Source: Oscheius sp. JU75
Lineage: Eukaryota; Nematoda; Chromadorea; Rhabditida; Rhabditidae
Assembly (NCBI GenBank): GCA_037178855.1
Contig: JASJZC010000002.1
Coordinates: 8,196,501 to 8,260,500 of the forward strand
Length of the DNA stretch: 64,000 nucleotides
Direction of reading: 5' to 3'
Each line of letters begins with the position of its first letter. Position 1 is the first letter of the stretch. Under the pieces are notes generated by a model. It saw nothing but the letters and a program-made list of their open reading frames with translations. It was not told the DNA's origin and ran no database searches. The position numbers and the translations under genes are program-made. Below are positions 49,552 through 61,254 of the stretch, piece by piece.

Positions 49552-49941
49552 TTAAAGTTGTACACTTCGTAGAAAACCTATCCTCCCGATTGGTAATGTC
49601 GTAATTGTCGATGATCTTAACGTTCCAATAAATATTAATAAAAGAACTGGTTTCATACAGACAAGCCGTGGAGAATCAGAGGAGTAGACAGGCGTGCTCT
49701 GTCCGGGCATTGGCTCTGAAGAACTCTGCTTTGTCAGAGTCTTGTTCTGCTTAGATGTCGATCCATTGCTTACGGTGGAATTCGCATTGTTTCTTTGTAC
49801 AAGCATTCTTCTTTCAGCGAACTGAAAGAAGAATGCTTGTACAAAGAAACAACTAAAGGTACAGTGATACTGTGAAGAGGTACAAGAGACCACAACAAAG
49901 ATAAGGACAGAAGCAAGGTCAGGAACTTGAGATTCTAGCAT
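49552..49941 (-). CDS. doubtful small secreted or membrane protein
   Basis: From an ATG at 49941 the frame reads a hydrophobic N-terminus (DLASVLIFVVVSCTSS, signal-peptide-like), a Ser/Thr/Asn/Lys-rich segment (STVSNGSTSKQNKTLTK) and a second hydrophobic stretch (MKPVLLLIFIGT) before a stop at 49552. A TATAAA-like ATTATAAAG lies about 35 bases upstream. An intron may run from GT at about 49864 to TTTCAG at 49822; it would keep neither reading certain. The frame is also open far upstream (to 50316), which lowers confidence. No family recognised. Confidence 0.3.
   Translation of the reverse strand: MLESQVPDLASVLIFVVVSCTSSQYHCTFSCFFVQAFFFQFAERRMLVQRNNANSTVSNGSTSKQNKTLTKQSSSEPMPGQSTPVYSSDSPRLVCMKPVLLLIFIGTLRSSTITTLPIGRIGFLRSVQL
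49787..49852. repeat. perfect 31-bp stem with 4-nt loop
   Basis: 49787-49817 (TTGTTTCTTTGTACAAGCAT continuing TCTTCTTTCAG) and 49822-49852 are exact reverse complements around a CGAA tetraloop. On the minus strand it ends in a TTCTTTCAG that would serve as a splice acceptor. Confidence 0.9.
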
Positions 49942-51181
49942 TGTCAAAAGATGAGGAAAAGGCAGGACGACCTTTATAATCGGGGGCCGAAATTGTCCGA
50001 CATTAAACTTTTTTATTATTAATGGTTTTCGTTGCTTTTTTGGTTTCAGGGGGTTTTTATACCAGAGATGTGCGGGAAATGATTTCGCGCTGGAAAAGAA
50101 ATTCAGAAATTGTCCGTTGGGACACGGGAAAAAAAAAATTGAGAGTGGGACTCCCGCGGGAAATATTGTCATTTTTATGCCTGTTTCCGAGCGTTTGGAT
50201 GAAATCGCAGACACACGCGTTTTTTTAAAGCCAGCGAAGCCTTTCTTGCACTCCCTCAGAGCAATTTTCATTGTTAATATTACGATAATCAAAACGGCAA
50301 GCGTGTTTTTCCTCATTTGGAGACCAATGATCTAACTACAAACCTGGCATTTCCCTCAAATCTGTAGTCTGGCTACCCAGATGTGATTAAAGGGTCGGCA
50401 GTAGTAACTTGAAAATTGATCCGTCACTCTACCACTGTCACTGTCTCTATCGCAATCACTGGGATATATCTCTATTGGTTATTGTCGGCTATAGGTCTCG
50501 CCAAAATGACTATTGAAATTTTTGGCTCTCACTTTTTAAAGTCATTTTGGTGAAATCTAGAGATTACATGAAGTGTGTCCCTTGTATCTTCCAAGTCCAA
50601 TCAAAGAGTCGTGGATGATTCGTCCTGCCCGAGTTCCAAGAGACTCACGCCACGCCCTAGCTGTTCCGCCAGCCTCCCTCTCTTCCCTAACGCCGGCCAG
50701 AGTATTGTCTAGTATTAGCAAACTATATTCGCTTCTTTCTGGTATTTGGGGAGATATTCGAACAGTGCATCGGCCGGGAAACTCGATACACTGTTCAAAA
50801 CCGTTTCGGTTCGGAAACACTAATTATCTATCCGAACTGTCCCGTATCGTCCCGGCACTTAGCGACGATTTCTATCCCGTACTGTCTCGTCCACAGCAAC
50901 TCGTTTTGACGGCAGAATTCCTAAAGTTTTCATAATCCCGACACTTCCGAGAAAGTGTCGTCTATTGTAAAAGTTTATTACTAGAGCATAAGTTACATAA
51001 AACTTTGTATTTAAAAGTGGTTCGAAATTTCACAGATTGCAATTACCCGGGCTGAGAAGGGGCGTCTAGAGACCCATATACAGACAAGGAGATAGGCAGA
51101 GGGATCGTACGTTCTTCCGAAAAAATGGGAAAATAAAAGTGTTTGGACTAAAATTGTGTAAAAGAGAAGGTATGAGAGGTT
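49942..51181. other. intergenic, small inverted repeats only
   Basis: CCAAAATGACT (about 50502) and AGTCATTTTGG (about 50540) form an 11-bp hairpin; GACACTTTC-type arms lie near 50940. An open frame at 50573-50935 (+) has no domain or codon bias I can support. Confidence 0.45.
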
Positions 51182-54100
51182 TTACTCGTCGTCTTCGTCC
51201 AGTAGACGTTCTCGCTCGATTCCTGCCGTCTGTCCTTCAGCTCGTCTGTAGTAGAAGTACTGGGAGATCATGACGGCGTCGAAGCAGCAGCAGCCGAGAC
51301 TTCCGGCCAGCCAGGGCAGGTGCCTGGAAGATAAAGTTGTTAAAGTCGATAGACAGAAGCCCAGCCGAGATTCTAGGAGAGAATATACAAGTATGTCGCT
51401 CCTTTTCACCCACAAATTCTCACAATCTTGTGCGCCTAAGAAGTTGATAGTATGTCTAGTGCATTGGCATTGGTCCCTCTCCTTGTACTCTTTGGTCTAT
51501 AAATCTCTCTAGTACTATCTCTTCCTCCTGCTAAAGCGCAAATGATATCTGTATATGTGTTTGTCTGTGTGTAGCCGATATTGTAGGGGCGGAGCCGACA
51601 TGACTCTTGATTTCTGAGCGAGGAGAGGTAGCCTCGAACTGAGAAAAATGATTTGCAAGCTTATTTCTAAACCAAAGTGTCTTTTTTTTATTCTATCAAT
51701 AGAATTATGGAACAAAATTTATTCCAGATCAAGTCTTGCAAAGTTTGGTTTTCTAAACAAAAAACTTACCCACAAATTCTGTTCAAGCAATTGATGGAGA
51801 TTAGCAGATAACTTATCTGTCAATTTGAAATTTTTTCTAGCTATTTTATTATAAAAATCTTGCGTCATTCTTTTTTCTCTGCCCCTTTCTTTTAAAACTT
51901 TTGAGTGGGTCCACTCTGACTCAAGATAACACAAAAAAGCTGATAAGAAGCCCATACCTGAGAAGATAAAGCCAACTCGTCGTGGCCAAGAGGACAGAGA
52001 CCCCGTAGGTGAAATTGGCCGCCACGATGATGTAGAACATCGTCAGGGAGAGGCCCTCGCAGCTCTTTCTCTGGTAATTTTTGATAATTTGTGGAATTCT
52101 GCCGCCGAAATAGCACAGGGCGGCTACTGTGCCGATAATGTAGCCGAGCATGTCCGAGTAGCTCTCGAAGATTGGCCACATTGCCAGCGCCTGGTCCAGC
52201 GAGTGATTTCTAAACACTTTTTTTTGTTTGCGAAACTATGGAAAGGCTTACGCTGAGAGGGGAACCTGACGCTGAATACGGATTTGACTGCCGGCGAGGG
52301 ACATTCCGCCGAGGGAGGCTATCATCACGGCTGGAACAACGATTGTGTCGCCTGAAAAGGATTTCGGTAAACAGAAAAAATTCCGGATGCTATTAACTAC
52401 TTGTAAGCAATTGGAGTGATTCTTCTAGGTGAAAAACGTGTAATCTTTTTAAGTCAAAAACAGCATTATTCTTTCCAGCGTTATTGATCTACCCGAAAAT
52501 ATGGTCAGAACCCGCATACTTCCAGTTCAACATGTGTTATCCAGCCAACTTGGAAACTTTTCCGAGTTTTTAGTCCAAACCTCCTACCATAGGGTCAGAC
52601 TATAGTACAAATAGATTCTCCATGTCAAAAATCTTAGATGAACTTGATTCCGATCGTTTATAGGCTCTCCCAGCTGTTTTTACCCTAGCGTCTACTTTAG
52701 TCCCCCCCCATCGCGCTGGGGCGGTCTAAAGTTACCTTCTCCTGGAACCTAGGTCATTTTTCCTGTGTGTTTCTTTCTTCTTGCCTACCAACCAAATATG
52801 CTTTTAGGCGCATTTAATTCAGAATAACTTCCGAGCTCGTCAATAGATTGATACTACAGGCTATTTTTGAGATTTCTGAACTCGGCTACGTCCGCCTAAA
52901 ATCTTAGAACATTCCATGACCTTATTGAACGGATTGGTAATTCTTAAAAATAAGTCTTTTTGCTGAGGCATTTTATGATCCATATAACGATATGTTGAAG
53001 CTTTAGCCTAGACTCATACTCTGTCTATAAACAGCTGACTCGTCCAATTGCAATGATTATTTTTTATAAATATCCCAAAATGAATGGAGAACCCGATTAA
53101 ATGACTCACTCCTTCTCTGCATTGGATAGATTTTCGTATAGTAGAAGAACTGAGCCCACAGGACAAGATCCTGGATGATGTAGTAGACGCCTATGATCTT
53201 CTGGATCGGCTGTTGATTGGTTAACATGGCTCCGAGCATATTGCACACGTCTCCGACGAGCCTAAATAATGAAATTTTGCTCAAAAATAGCCAAAAATAG
53301 TGGTAAATTCAAAAAAAAAAAATGACGAACCAGAAGAAGAGAAAGTAGATGGAGAGGCCCTCACACCGCTTGGTCTTGTAGTTTTGCCAGAGTTGCGGGA
53401 AGAGCGGGACGAGCCAGAGTAGGAGAGAAATTATGCCGATTATGAAGCCGAGTAGCTTCAGTTCCGTGTCTACGCAGTCCGAGAAGATCTGGGAAATGGA
53501 TATTTCGCAAATAACCACCGCGATCTAAGCAAGAACACGCTGTTTTCCACCTGATTTTAGCCGTATCTTCGCAGAGAAATAGCATAAAGCATATTTACGA
53601 AGTTTCTGGTACCTCCTTTTCGAGATTTTCAGTGCAGCTGAGACATGTCTAGCTAGTTATGTTGTCTGGAACACACTTGGAATGAAAAAGCAGCAACTGC
53701 ATGGCATAAATAGGGTCGGTTTTATGTCTCCATGAAAATATGGGATCTGGGAAAGAACATTGAAAAAGTTGAGCCAGATATAACAAGAACGTCAAATATG
53801 GAGTAGTAACGCTGAAATTTGATTTTTGGACATTTTCCAGTTCTTTCCTTGGGAGTTGTTTTTAACCGAATTTAGCATGGAAATCAAGCAGTTTAGGTAA
53901 CTGTTCTGCTCAATACTACTGAATAATCGGGAAAACGGACAAAAATGACCATTTCTCTTTGCGAAAAGCGGCCAATTTGGGCATTTTTGCTAACAGAACC
54001 GATAAATGTTAATTTCTATTAAAAAAAACAGCATCTCCTCTCGATAAAAAGTACCCCAGCTCACCAATTTCAAATGGAAAGAGTATCACAAAAGTTTTTT

Positions 54101-54216
54101 GGAACTTCTAGAACAGAAAAATGCCGAAAACCCACATTTTTGATCCACTGAATGCCCTGCGTGCAGTTGGCATCTTCCAGGAACTCGGCTCCGACTACCA
54201 GACCTCCGCTCTTCAT
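51182..54216 (-). CDS. laat-1: lysosomal cationic amino acid exporter (LAAT-1/PQLC2 family, PQ-loop)
   Basis: Exons 54216-54136, 53488-53331, 53261-53110, 52351-52252, 52209-51958 and 51323-51182 give 294 aa (human SLC66A1 291). Known role: seven-TM lysosomal membrane exporter of lysine and arginine. Seen: a lumenal N-terminus with NCTQGIQWI; first PQ-loop FIIGIISLLLWLVPLFPQLW and KRCEGLS; LVGDVCNMLGAMLTNQ and VYYIIQDLVLW, matching the WIGGDSCNLIGSF and YYVLADLVM blocks of PQLC2; second PQ-loop AALCYFGGRIPQIIKNYQRK with SCEGLSL; HLPWLAGSLG; and a tail ERERLLDEDDE, whose acidic dileucine fits a lysosomal sorting signal. A CTTTAG just before the ATG could be a spliced-leader site. In places the PQ dipeptides read FPQ and IPQ. 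Confidence 0.92.
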
Positions 54217-54583
54217 ACCCTAAAGATGAAAATCTTAAATTTTCGAACGAAATTAGGTTGAAGAAAAGTGACTTTGAACAAGATTATGACACAGCAGAGG
54301 GATTTCCTCGCGTGATCCACCTGCCCTTTGGATTGCGTTTGGGCGAAAATTAATTAGTTGCGTACCCGTCACTTAATACTGGCTTCAAATATTTGAAAAT
54401 GCTTTGGAACTTCATGAATGACACGAAAATTATATGGAAAACTTTATATATTACTGCCCTTGAGAAAAAGGCACTAAATAAGGACGATATTACACACAAT
54501 GACCAGTAGGGGGACCGAAAGAAATAATTAGAATTCATTTTCTTGCAAAAAAAAGAGCGGGAAAAACTTAGGCAAAAGGGAAT

Positions 54584-57500
54584 CTAGGCATGGAGATATG
54601 ACCTTTGCACCTCGCCGTAGAGGTCCTCCTTGGCTTTCAGGGCGGCTTTTCGGGCCTGGGCCATCGTGGTCGAGTTGCGCGTAATGACATTCGTGATGTA
54701 GAAGTCGGCGAGTTCTTTTTGTGGCGGCATCAGATCCATGTCGAGTTTTTTGGCGTCCGCAGTCTGGAAGAGGGCCGAGTGCTTCTGGACACGGATGGGC
54801 TGCTCAACATCGCCGTAGCGGACCAAGTGGGGAGCGATCTGAAAAAGTGAAGTCAGCCTAGCGGTGAAAAATTCCAGTCTACAGTTGGCGGAGACGGCGT
54901 TTCTTAGCAATACAACAAGCGTGCGATGTGCGTGATCGCAGGGGCACCGCGGCTACGCACAGACGGCTTCAGACAGACACACAGAGACGAGCGGAGGATT
55001 TAAAATAGATATTTAAGAGGTCCTCAACAAACAATGTTACAGCATTGTCACATTGTGGCTTTAAGACTATGTGACTGCATTAGATCTCTTACTTAGACTT
55101 GTTGAAATGCTAGGTCGCACCGCGGTTGATCGTCTAGGATTCTGGACTACGCCGTGTGTGCGCGTGGCCGATACCGCAGTGGCGCAGCCGCTCGCCATAG
55201 CTTCGCGGCTAGCGCGCAGGGGCCTGAATCGTAGCAACCTGGTTTCGGTTTCTGAAAAGTGGGCAATGCCGGCTATCCAACTCTCTAAACAGTCTAAAAA
55301 TTGCGGTAGTAGCGCGAGTGCTGTCTAACTGTCGTGTTTGTGGCCTCTAAAGCTGTCCAACTGTGGTTAATGTGACCTCATAAAGACATCGCCCTTCAAA
55401 GTTCTTGCGCACAAGTGGTGCATTGGTAAATGTACTCACTACGAATCACACGAGCCGGGTTCGATCCCCGTGGGAGATAAACTGTTTCAACAAGCTGTTT
55501 TGAGAAAAAAAAAACCTCGGTCATGCGCTGACGCAGCTGGCTCAAGTCGTCATAACGGAGTGTCTTTCCTGCAACTTCAGACAGCGCACGGATGATTTTC
55601 CAGTCGACACGGGCCTCGCCGGGCGGGGTTATAGCTGACAGCGTTCTGGAAAGTTTTTGTAGCTTTAAAAGGCCACATTTATAGGACAAACCTCTGAGCT
55701 CTGCCCTCCGTATTGATATAAGTTCCTTCCTTCTCCGTGTAGGCAGCTCCCGGCAAGATTACGTCGGCCATCGCGGCCCCGGCATCTCCATGATGACCCT
55801 GATAAACGACAAAGGCCTGGGGATCCAGGTTCTGACGAGTGATACTGCCATCGTCAGCTCCGAGCATGTAGAGGAATTTGATAGGACGCTTGCGCAGCGT
55901 CATCAGACCATTCTGAATTGTTTTTTTTTTACAAAAAGGAGTAAAACACCTTGTAACCAAGGTCCAGAGCTCCGACCCGGGCTGCCGAGTTGTGGAGCAC
56001 GTTAAAGACTTTGGTGCTCGCATTTTTCTGCAGTTTTTCCGCTAGCTGCTGGATTTTCGAGTGGAGCAGATTGCCGCCTTCTCCGGACAAGAAGCCAGCT
56101 CCGACGAGGATCATTGGCGAGCGGGCCGAGGAGAGTTTCTGAAAAATAACAATATATTTGATAATTCTCTTATTTCGAGAAGCGTGTTGGCGCAGTAGCA
56201 AGAGGCGCCAGCACTAATTGAAGGTTCCAAGTTCAAGCCCCACTTCGGCTCAAACAAGGCTTCCATCCTCCCACACAGGTCGGTGAAATGGCAGTAGCTT
56301 GCTACAAAAATTTTGGCACCTGTCCAGCTTAGAAGGTAGCCTACTCGACCTGGTCCCTCAGGTTGTATCAGCATGCAATTGAGCTAGCTGTGGCATTGAT
56401 TACGGGACAAACTTTATCTTTTAAACTTTTATCTTTTCCAGAGTAGACATTCGGCGGCTTCGAATATCACATTATAACCATACCATTGTTTTCGGTTCAA
56501 TCACAAAATTACTTTTACTGCTCGGCCCAAAATTTTGATGTTCGTGCATCCCTGGATAAGGCAATGGCCTGGTCTAAACAAGCTGATACGAAGTTTCGAA
56601 TGGACTACCAGCTTACTCGCACTACCAATAAGTTTTCCCAGTCACGAGAACCTATAGCCGTTCGGAGAGAATATTTCTTTCGCTTATTTTGCTAGAAACT
56701 GTTTCATCTGTCGGGTCGACTCGTCCGAATATGCCTGATTTCAGCAGCCGATGAAAGTCCACGACTGTCTTTCCTCAAACATTCTAAAGTTTCTACCTTG
56801 TAGAAGGAACTCTTTTCAGCCAGAAGCTCGTCCAGAGCGGCCGAGCTCGCCCCGAGATGGTCATAATCATAGGAGAGATCTGTCTGGCCTCCAATCACTC
56901 CAATATTGATGTTCGAATAGAGGTACCTAGGCATATTTTCCACTGGAAAAAGGAAGATATCCTACGTTTTCCGAATTCTGGCGTTCAGAACAGGCGCCTC
57001 GTAGCGTGGATTGGTTCCGATGAGAAGGAGGGCGTCGCACTGCTCCACCGCGGCGATACCGTCGTTTAGGAGGTAGTTGTAGCGCAGATCGGAGCCGCCG
57101 GAAGTCGAGACGAAATCCGTTTCGGTGCAGACATTTTCGCAGTTAAACAGATTGAAGAGATCCTTCAAGGCGAGCATGGACTCAACGTCGGCCAGGCCTC
57201 CGGCCACGGCAGCTTTTTGATCGGCCGGGGTGTCGCGCAGCGTCACGGCAACGGTGAAGAGAGCCTCTTCCCAGCTGGTTTGTCTGCATTTTTATGTTTT
57301 GAAAATATGCAAAAATGAATACTTGAGGACGCCGTCTGCTCCCTTGATCATCGGGACGAGAAGGCGCTGCGTTTTAAGACCATCGACGGCGAATCGGGTG
57401 CTGTCGGAGATCCATTCCTCGTTGATGTTCTGAAAAAAAAGGAAATTTGGTAAGATATAGTGATCAGACGGCAAGATTGGTTGAAGCATTCGTCCATACT

Positions 57501-59129
57501 TTTTTTTATTGTGGAACTGTTCCAGCCCGTCCATCTGTCTGTGACCACGGGATAAAAGCGAGAAAATTTTGTAGTTCAAAAGAAGTATTGCCAATATTGT
57601 GTGACAGGTCAACTTTGGGTGCGTCTAAAACTTTGATTTTGTCGCAAAGAAGCTACTGGAAGTCTTTTGTTACCACGAAGCGGCGCAGCCACCAATGGAA
57701 ACTATAGTAAAGGCAAAAGGACGGTGAAGACGTCAGGGATAACTGGATAAAAATAAAAAGTACGGGATATTTATAGAATATGGCATCAAGCTGATCCCAA
57801 TTGGAACGGTTTTTGTCTCCACGTTTGCAACTGTTTTTATAGTACCTCTCATCCAATTTTCGAATTGTCAACTGTCTAGACTTTGGCTGTAATACAAGCA
57901 CACACTATTATCCGACAATAGCAACCGAAACTGATCAAACGGGCTGAAGTGACTAAATACTGACCAGGAAACAGTCCAGAGCTTTGGCTTGTAGCCAGAA
58001 GCTCAATCTTAGAGCTTCTCAAGGGCTCTACCAACGCTAGGATCTGAAAAATGACCATTAAAACAAACCCACATCATTCATCTTGGGAAGAACGCGCAGA
58101 AGCTCTCCAGCCCTGTGCGAGATGACAATATTGGACCCGGTAGCATCCATAACATCGATGCTCTCCGTCTTTCGCGTCTCCCACGGCCTAGCTGTGAAAC
58201 TGAACCAGGTTTCAGTGAATTTTCTAGAAAAAAAAGACCTGTAAGGCTTGCTAGTCAGAGCTCCGACGGGACAGATATCGATCAGGTTGCCGGAGAGCTC
58301 AGAGGCGAAGAATTTCTCGACGTAGGTGCCAATCTGGAGATCGGCTCCACGGCCGGTGGTGCCGAAATCGGGAAAGGCGGCGACCTCGTTGGCAAATCGG
58401 ACACAGCGAGTGCATTGGATGCATCGTGTCATGACCGTCTTGACCAGCGGGCCGATGTTTTTGTCTTCGACGGCTCTGAATCGTTTTTTAGCTTCAAAAA
58501 ATCCACAAAAGATACCGTTTTCCATCATTCTTGCAGTCCAAACGGCCGCGGTCGCTGCCGAAATTCATGGCCTGATCCTGGAGGTCGCATTCGCCTCCCT
58601 GAAGGACAGAAACTAGCGAATAAATGGTGAAAAAAGTACCTGATCACAGATGGGACAGTCGAGGGGGTGATTCTGGAGGAGGAACTCCATGACACCTTCG
58701 CGAGCTCTCTTGACGAAGTCCGTATTTGTTTTGATCTTCATTCCCTTCATCACAGGCATTGCACAGGAGGCTACTGGCTAAAATCAGTCCATTTTTACAA
58801 GAAAACGACGAGAGATCCAACCTTCACGCTCTTCTCCACCTCCACGAGGCACATGCGACAATTTCCGGCAATGCTGAGCCGGTCGTGATAGCAGAAGCGG
58901 GGAATATCGACGCCGACGAGGGCACAGGCCTAAAATTTGGTATTTTCATGAAAAGAGTTCGTCTTACCTGCAAAATAGTCATATTCGGATCAACCAGGAC
59001 CTTCTGATCGTCCACAAAGACATCGATTTTCTCTGGTGCAGCTGCAGAGGCTGCAGTCGACTGCTGACGACTTCTTGGAAGCTGTCTGAGTTGAGCAGCT
59101 CGAGCTAGCCCTGCTCCTACACGCTGCAT
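54584..59129 (-). CDS. NDUFS1: NADH:ubiquinone oxidoreductase 75-kDa subunit (NDUFS1), mitochondrial
   Basis: Thirteen exons: 59129-58968, 58929-58822, 58777-58640, 58598-58516, 58475-58239, 58199-58073, 57429-57323, 57283-56966, 56926-56797, 56138-55950, 55912-55692, 55645-55516 and 54838-54584. They give 734 aa (human 727). Known role: largest subunit of the complex I N module, passing electrons along three Fe-S clusters. Seen: a basic presequence ([20 protein letters not shown]); 2Fe-2S ligands in [17 protein letters not shown]; the 4Fe-4S region with [63 protein letters not shown]; then the molybdopterin-oxidoreductase-like half with [35 protein letters not shown] and [30 protein letters not shown] one base before the ATG could be a spliced-leader acceptor. 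Introns 6, 9 and 12 are large and repeat-bearing. C. elegans calls the orthologue nuo-5. Confidence 0.97.
55319..55507 (+). repeat. composite SINE-like element in NDUFS1 intron 12
   Basis: CTGTCTAACTGTCGTGTTTG and TGGCCTC lead, an extra copy of the head follows (CTGTCCAACTGTGGTTAATG), then the tRNA-like part (CAAGTGGTGCATTGGTAAATG as A box, CCGGGTTCGATCCCCGTGGG as B box) and GATAAACTGTTTCAACAAG, TTTGAGAA. It mirrors 13877-14032. Confidence 0.75.
56184..56255 (+). repeat. tRNA-like repeat in NDUFS1 intron 9
   Basis: TTGGCGCAGTAGCAAGAGGC resembles an A box and AGTTCAAGCCCC a B box, spaced as in a tRNA. The acceptor stem is not conserved. Confidence 0.55.
57583..57640 (+). repeat. dispersed repeat D, copy 2
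   Basis: AGTATTGCCAATATTGTGTG then CAGGTCAACTTTGGGTGCGTCTAAAACTTTGAT in NDUFS1 intron 6; matches 48560-48625. Confidence 0.6.
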
Positions 59130-59441
59130 CCTAAAAAAAAATCGTGAGGTTAGCGAAAAATCCAAAATCAAGAGGCAATGAATGGCATGAGAGGTCAGAT
59201 AGAAAGCTCTAGTGATGCAATTTTGTCAGCAAAGCACGTGAATTGATCTGCAGGATGACAAGAACTGCCAAAGCGCAAGATTCCTCACTTCTGCTTCGCA
59301 ACAAAGGTGAAACAGAAACATGGATTGCTTTTGTAGAATCGAATGCTTCGATCGTTTTTTTCAAGGTTCTTCCATCTTACGGTTTGACATTCTGGAAACA
59401 ACAATAAAACATGAACAAAAAGTAGGAAAAGGTCGGAAACG

Positions 59442-59819
59442 TTAGGCTTGCTGATAAAAAAAAAAAGGTTGCTCAAATTTGCCGCCGTTCGCTGCAGCGC
59501 GCACCAACTGACTACGGTATTTTTTCCATCTTTCCCGAAATCTTTTTGTTGACCTAAAATTCTCCACGCTTTTCATCTTTACCTCAAACTTACGGTTTCT
59601 TTCCATGTTCAACGCGCTGAGATTGGACGATACGACGTTTTGTCTAGCCTTGACACAACTGCCGCAGCTGTCGAAATATTTTTTCTTGCATTTTTCTTCT
59701 AATTTCGATGCAACTACGCGCAGCTTTTGCAACTGTAACTGTGGCTCACTAATGAATACAACTCTTCTGCTTAAAATGGACCAACAATTGTCTTCGTGAC
59801 TGAGGTCAACTACAATCAC
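59442..59819 (-). CDS. doubtful small basic protein
   Basis: An open frame reads VIVVDLSHEDNCWSILSRRV, then LRVVASKLEEKCKKKYFDSC and GSCVKARQNVVSSNLSALNM. At about 59595 a GTAAGT appears, with a TTTTAG 40 bases on, followed by STKRFRERWKKY in the same sense. This looks like an exon pair of a Lys/Cys-rich protein, but there is no ATG at its open start, and I recognise no domain. It may be part of a gene whose first exon lies upstream on the minus strand (towards 59880). Confidence 0.35.
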   Translation of the reverse strand: MIVVDLSHEDNCWSILSRRVVFISEPQLQLQKLRVVASKLEEKCKKKYFDSCGSCVKARQNVVSSNLSALNMERNRKFEVKMKSVENFRSTKRFRERWKKYRSQLVRAAANGGKFEQPFFFYQQA

Positions 59820-60002
59820 CGCTTTTTGGCCGACCTTCAGCCAAGTCGCTCAGGCAATGCTTCTTTTCGTTGATGTAAGTTGCTTATTTGTCTTTGTGGT
59901 ACGCTAATTAACAGGAAAACTAGTGTCATTCACAAGTAAGATAGAACAATCTGAAGTGAATGAGCCGCACTGCCTAATGACCTACAACTATGTAAAGCGT
60001 CC

Positions 60003-60797
60003 ATGGCGGAACTGATGGTTGTATCCACCGTAACAATCCTTTTTTTCATCCTTTATCATTGTCAAAGAACCTTTTGCAGTGATGAAGAATCCTCGCTGGA
60101 TCGTGAAGAACCCCTTCACGGGAAACCACGAGCTATTCTGTATTCAGGTATTCTACTTTTGTCTCAATTAACATTTGGTGTTTCGGGTTGAGCCTTTGCA
60201 CTGTAAAAAGTGCCTGTTCAACACGAAAAAGCTAGCGGAGATGGTCGACCACCTTCAACAGCATTTCAACGAAAACGGCCGCGTCTACAGAGAACTGAAG
60301 AGGATACAGAAAACAAGGAACGAGAAGGGCTACTTCTTCCTGAAGTAGGTTGTTGTTCTTGTTTTTATTACATGCCGATTTTTCAAACGTTATACAAGTC
60401 AGTGCCCTTGTTGTTGACATTATGACGAATGTTTTACATTCAGACCATTCTGGAACGACAACAGCCTCGCACTGAAAATGCACGCCTTCTCCGATCCGCT
60501 CGTTAAACTCTTGCTGGAAGGCCGTGAGCTATGCCATGGAGCGCCTTGTACCACCGAGGCTACCAAGGTACTGCCTTGATTTACTACAACAAAATTCTCT
60601 AGATTGATTGCGACCAACCTAATCTCTGGCTATACACGAAGTCGTACATCGAGGCGTCCAACAAGAACTTCTACGAGAAACCGTTCTCGATTCGCGATCC
60701 TCCTTCCGGGCAGACGAGGCTTAGAATTGTCTACAGAACGCTTAGAACCGCGGTAGAAAACAACAACTATCTGCATCGTAGAAAGCGCAGACCTTAG
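60003..60797 (+). CDS. unrecognised, probably secreted protein
   Basis: Exon 1 starts at 60003 with a hydrophobic N-terminus (MVVSTVTILFFILYH, signal-peptide or anchor-like). Exon 2 ends at 60344 (EMVDHLQQHFNENGRVYREL, EKGYFFLK). Exons 60444-60567 and 60603-60797 follow in frame, with PFWNDNSLALKMHAFSDPLV, ELCHGAPCTTEATKIDCD, a Tyr/Asn-rich stretch and a basic end (HRRKRRP). The first junction is unsettled: GT at 60148 leaves phase 1, and the only acceptor that fits lies at about 60235, inside what otherwise looks like coding sequence (LHCKKCLFNTKKL). Four Cys cluster in the C-terminal half. I recognise no family. Confidence 0.5.
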
Positions 60798-61254
60798 AAG
60801 CTTCACGAAGGAATATAAGCGTTAAAGAAGATAACTTGTACCGCTTTTTTGCATTTGTATTGTAATATTTTGTTCATAAAAAACTAGAAGTATTATAGTT
60901 CATATAAAAGTTTTCCAAATTTATCGGTTCTGCGAATTTGAGATTGTTATCAACTTCACATTGTAACGTCTGGCAATCACCTTTTTTCTTCGTAACATAC
61001 AAGCCTCGTTTCGTTTTCCGTACCCACAAAATGGAATAAAATAACCATCAAAGTCTTCTTGTTTGTCACTGAATAAAGAAGTTGCAGAATAATGTTTCAT
61101 TCTTTTAATCACTCGACAGAAGACGATAGAACCAAAATTGCATACAGTATATATCTTCTTTCAATATAAGCTAATTGTATAAGGTGAAAAACTAGGAATG
61201 AAAAGAACGAATTGAGCTCAGTAGTATAAGTTTTTGCGTGGTGAAGTCTCCTCA

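Noticed and set aside
51182-59129. operon of laat-1 and NDUFS1
   Set aside because: They share a strand, but about 370 bp separates them and NDUFS1 is upstream; spacing is wider than the roughly 100 bp typical of nematode operons, and I see no SL2-type evidence. It remains possible but unsupported.
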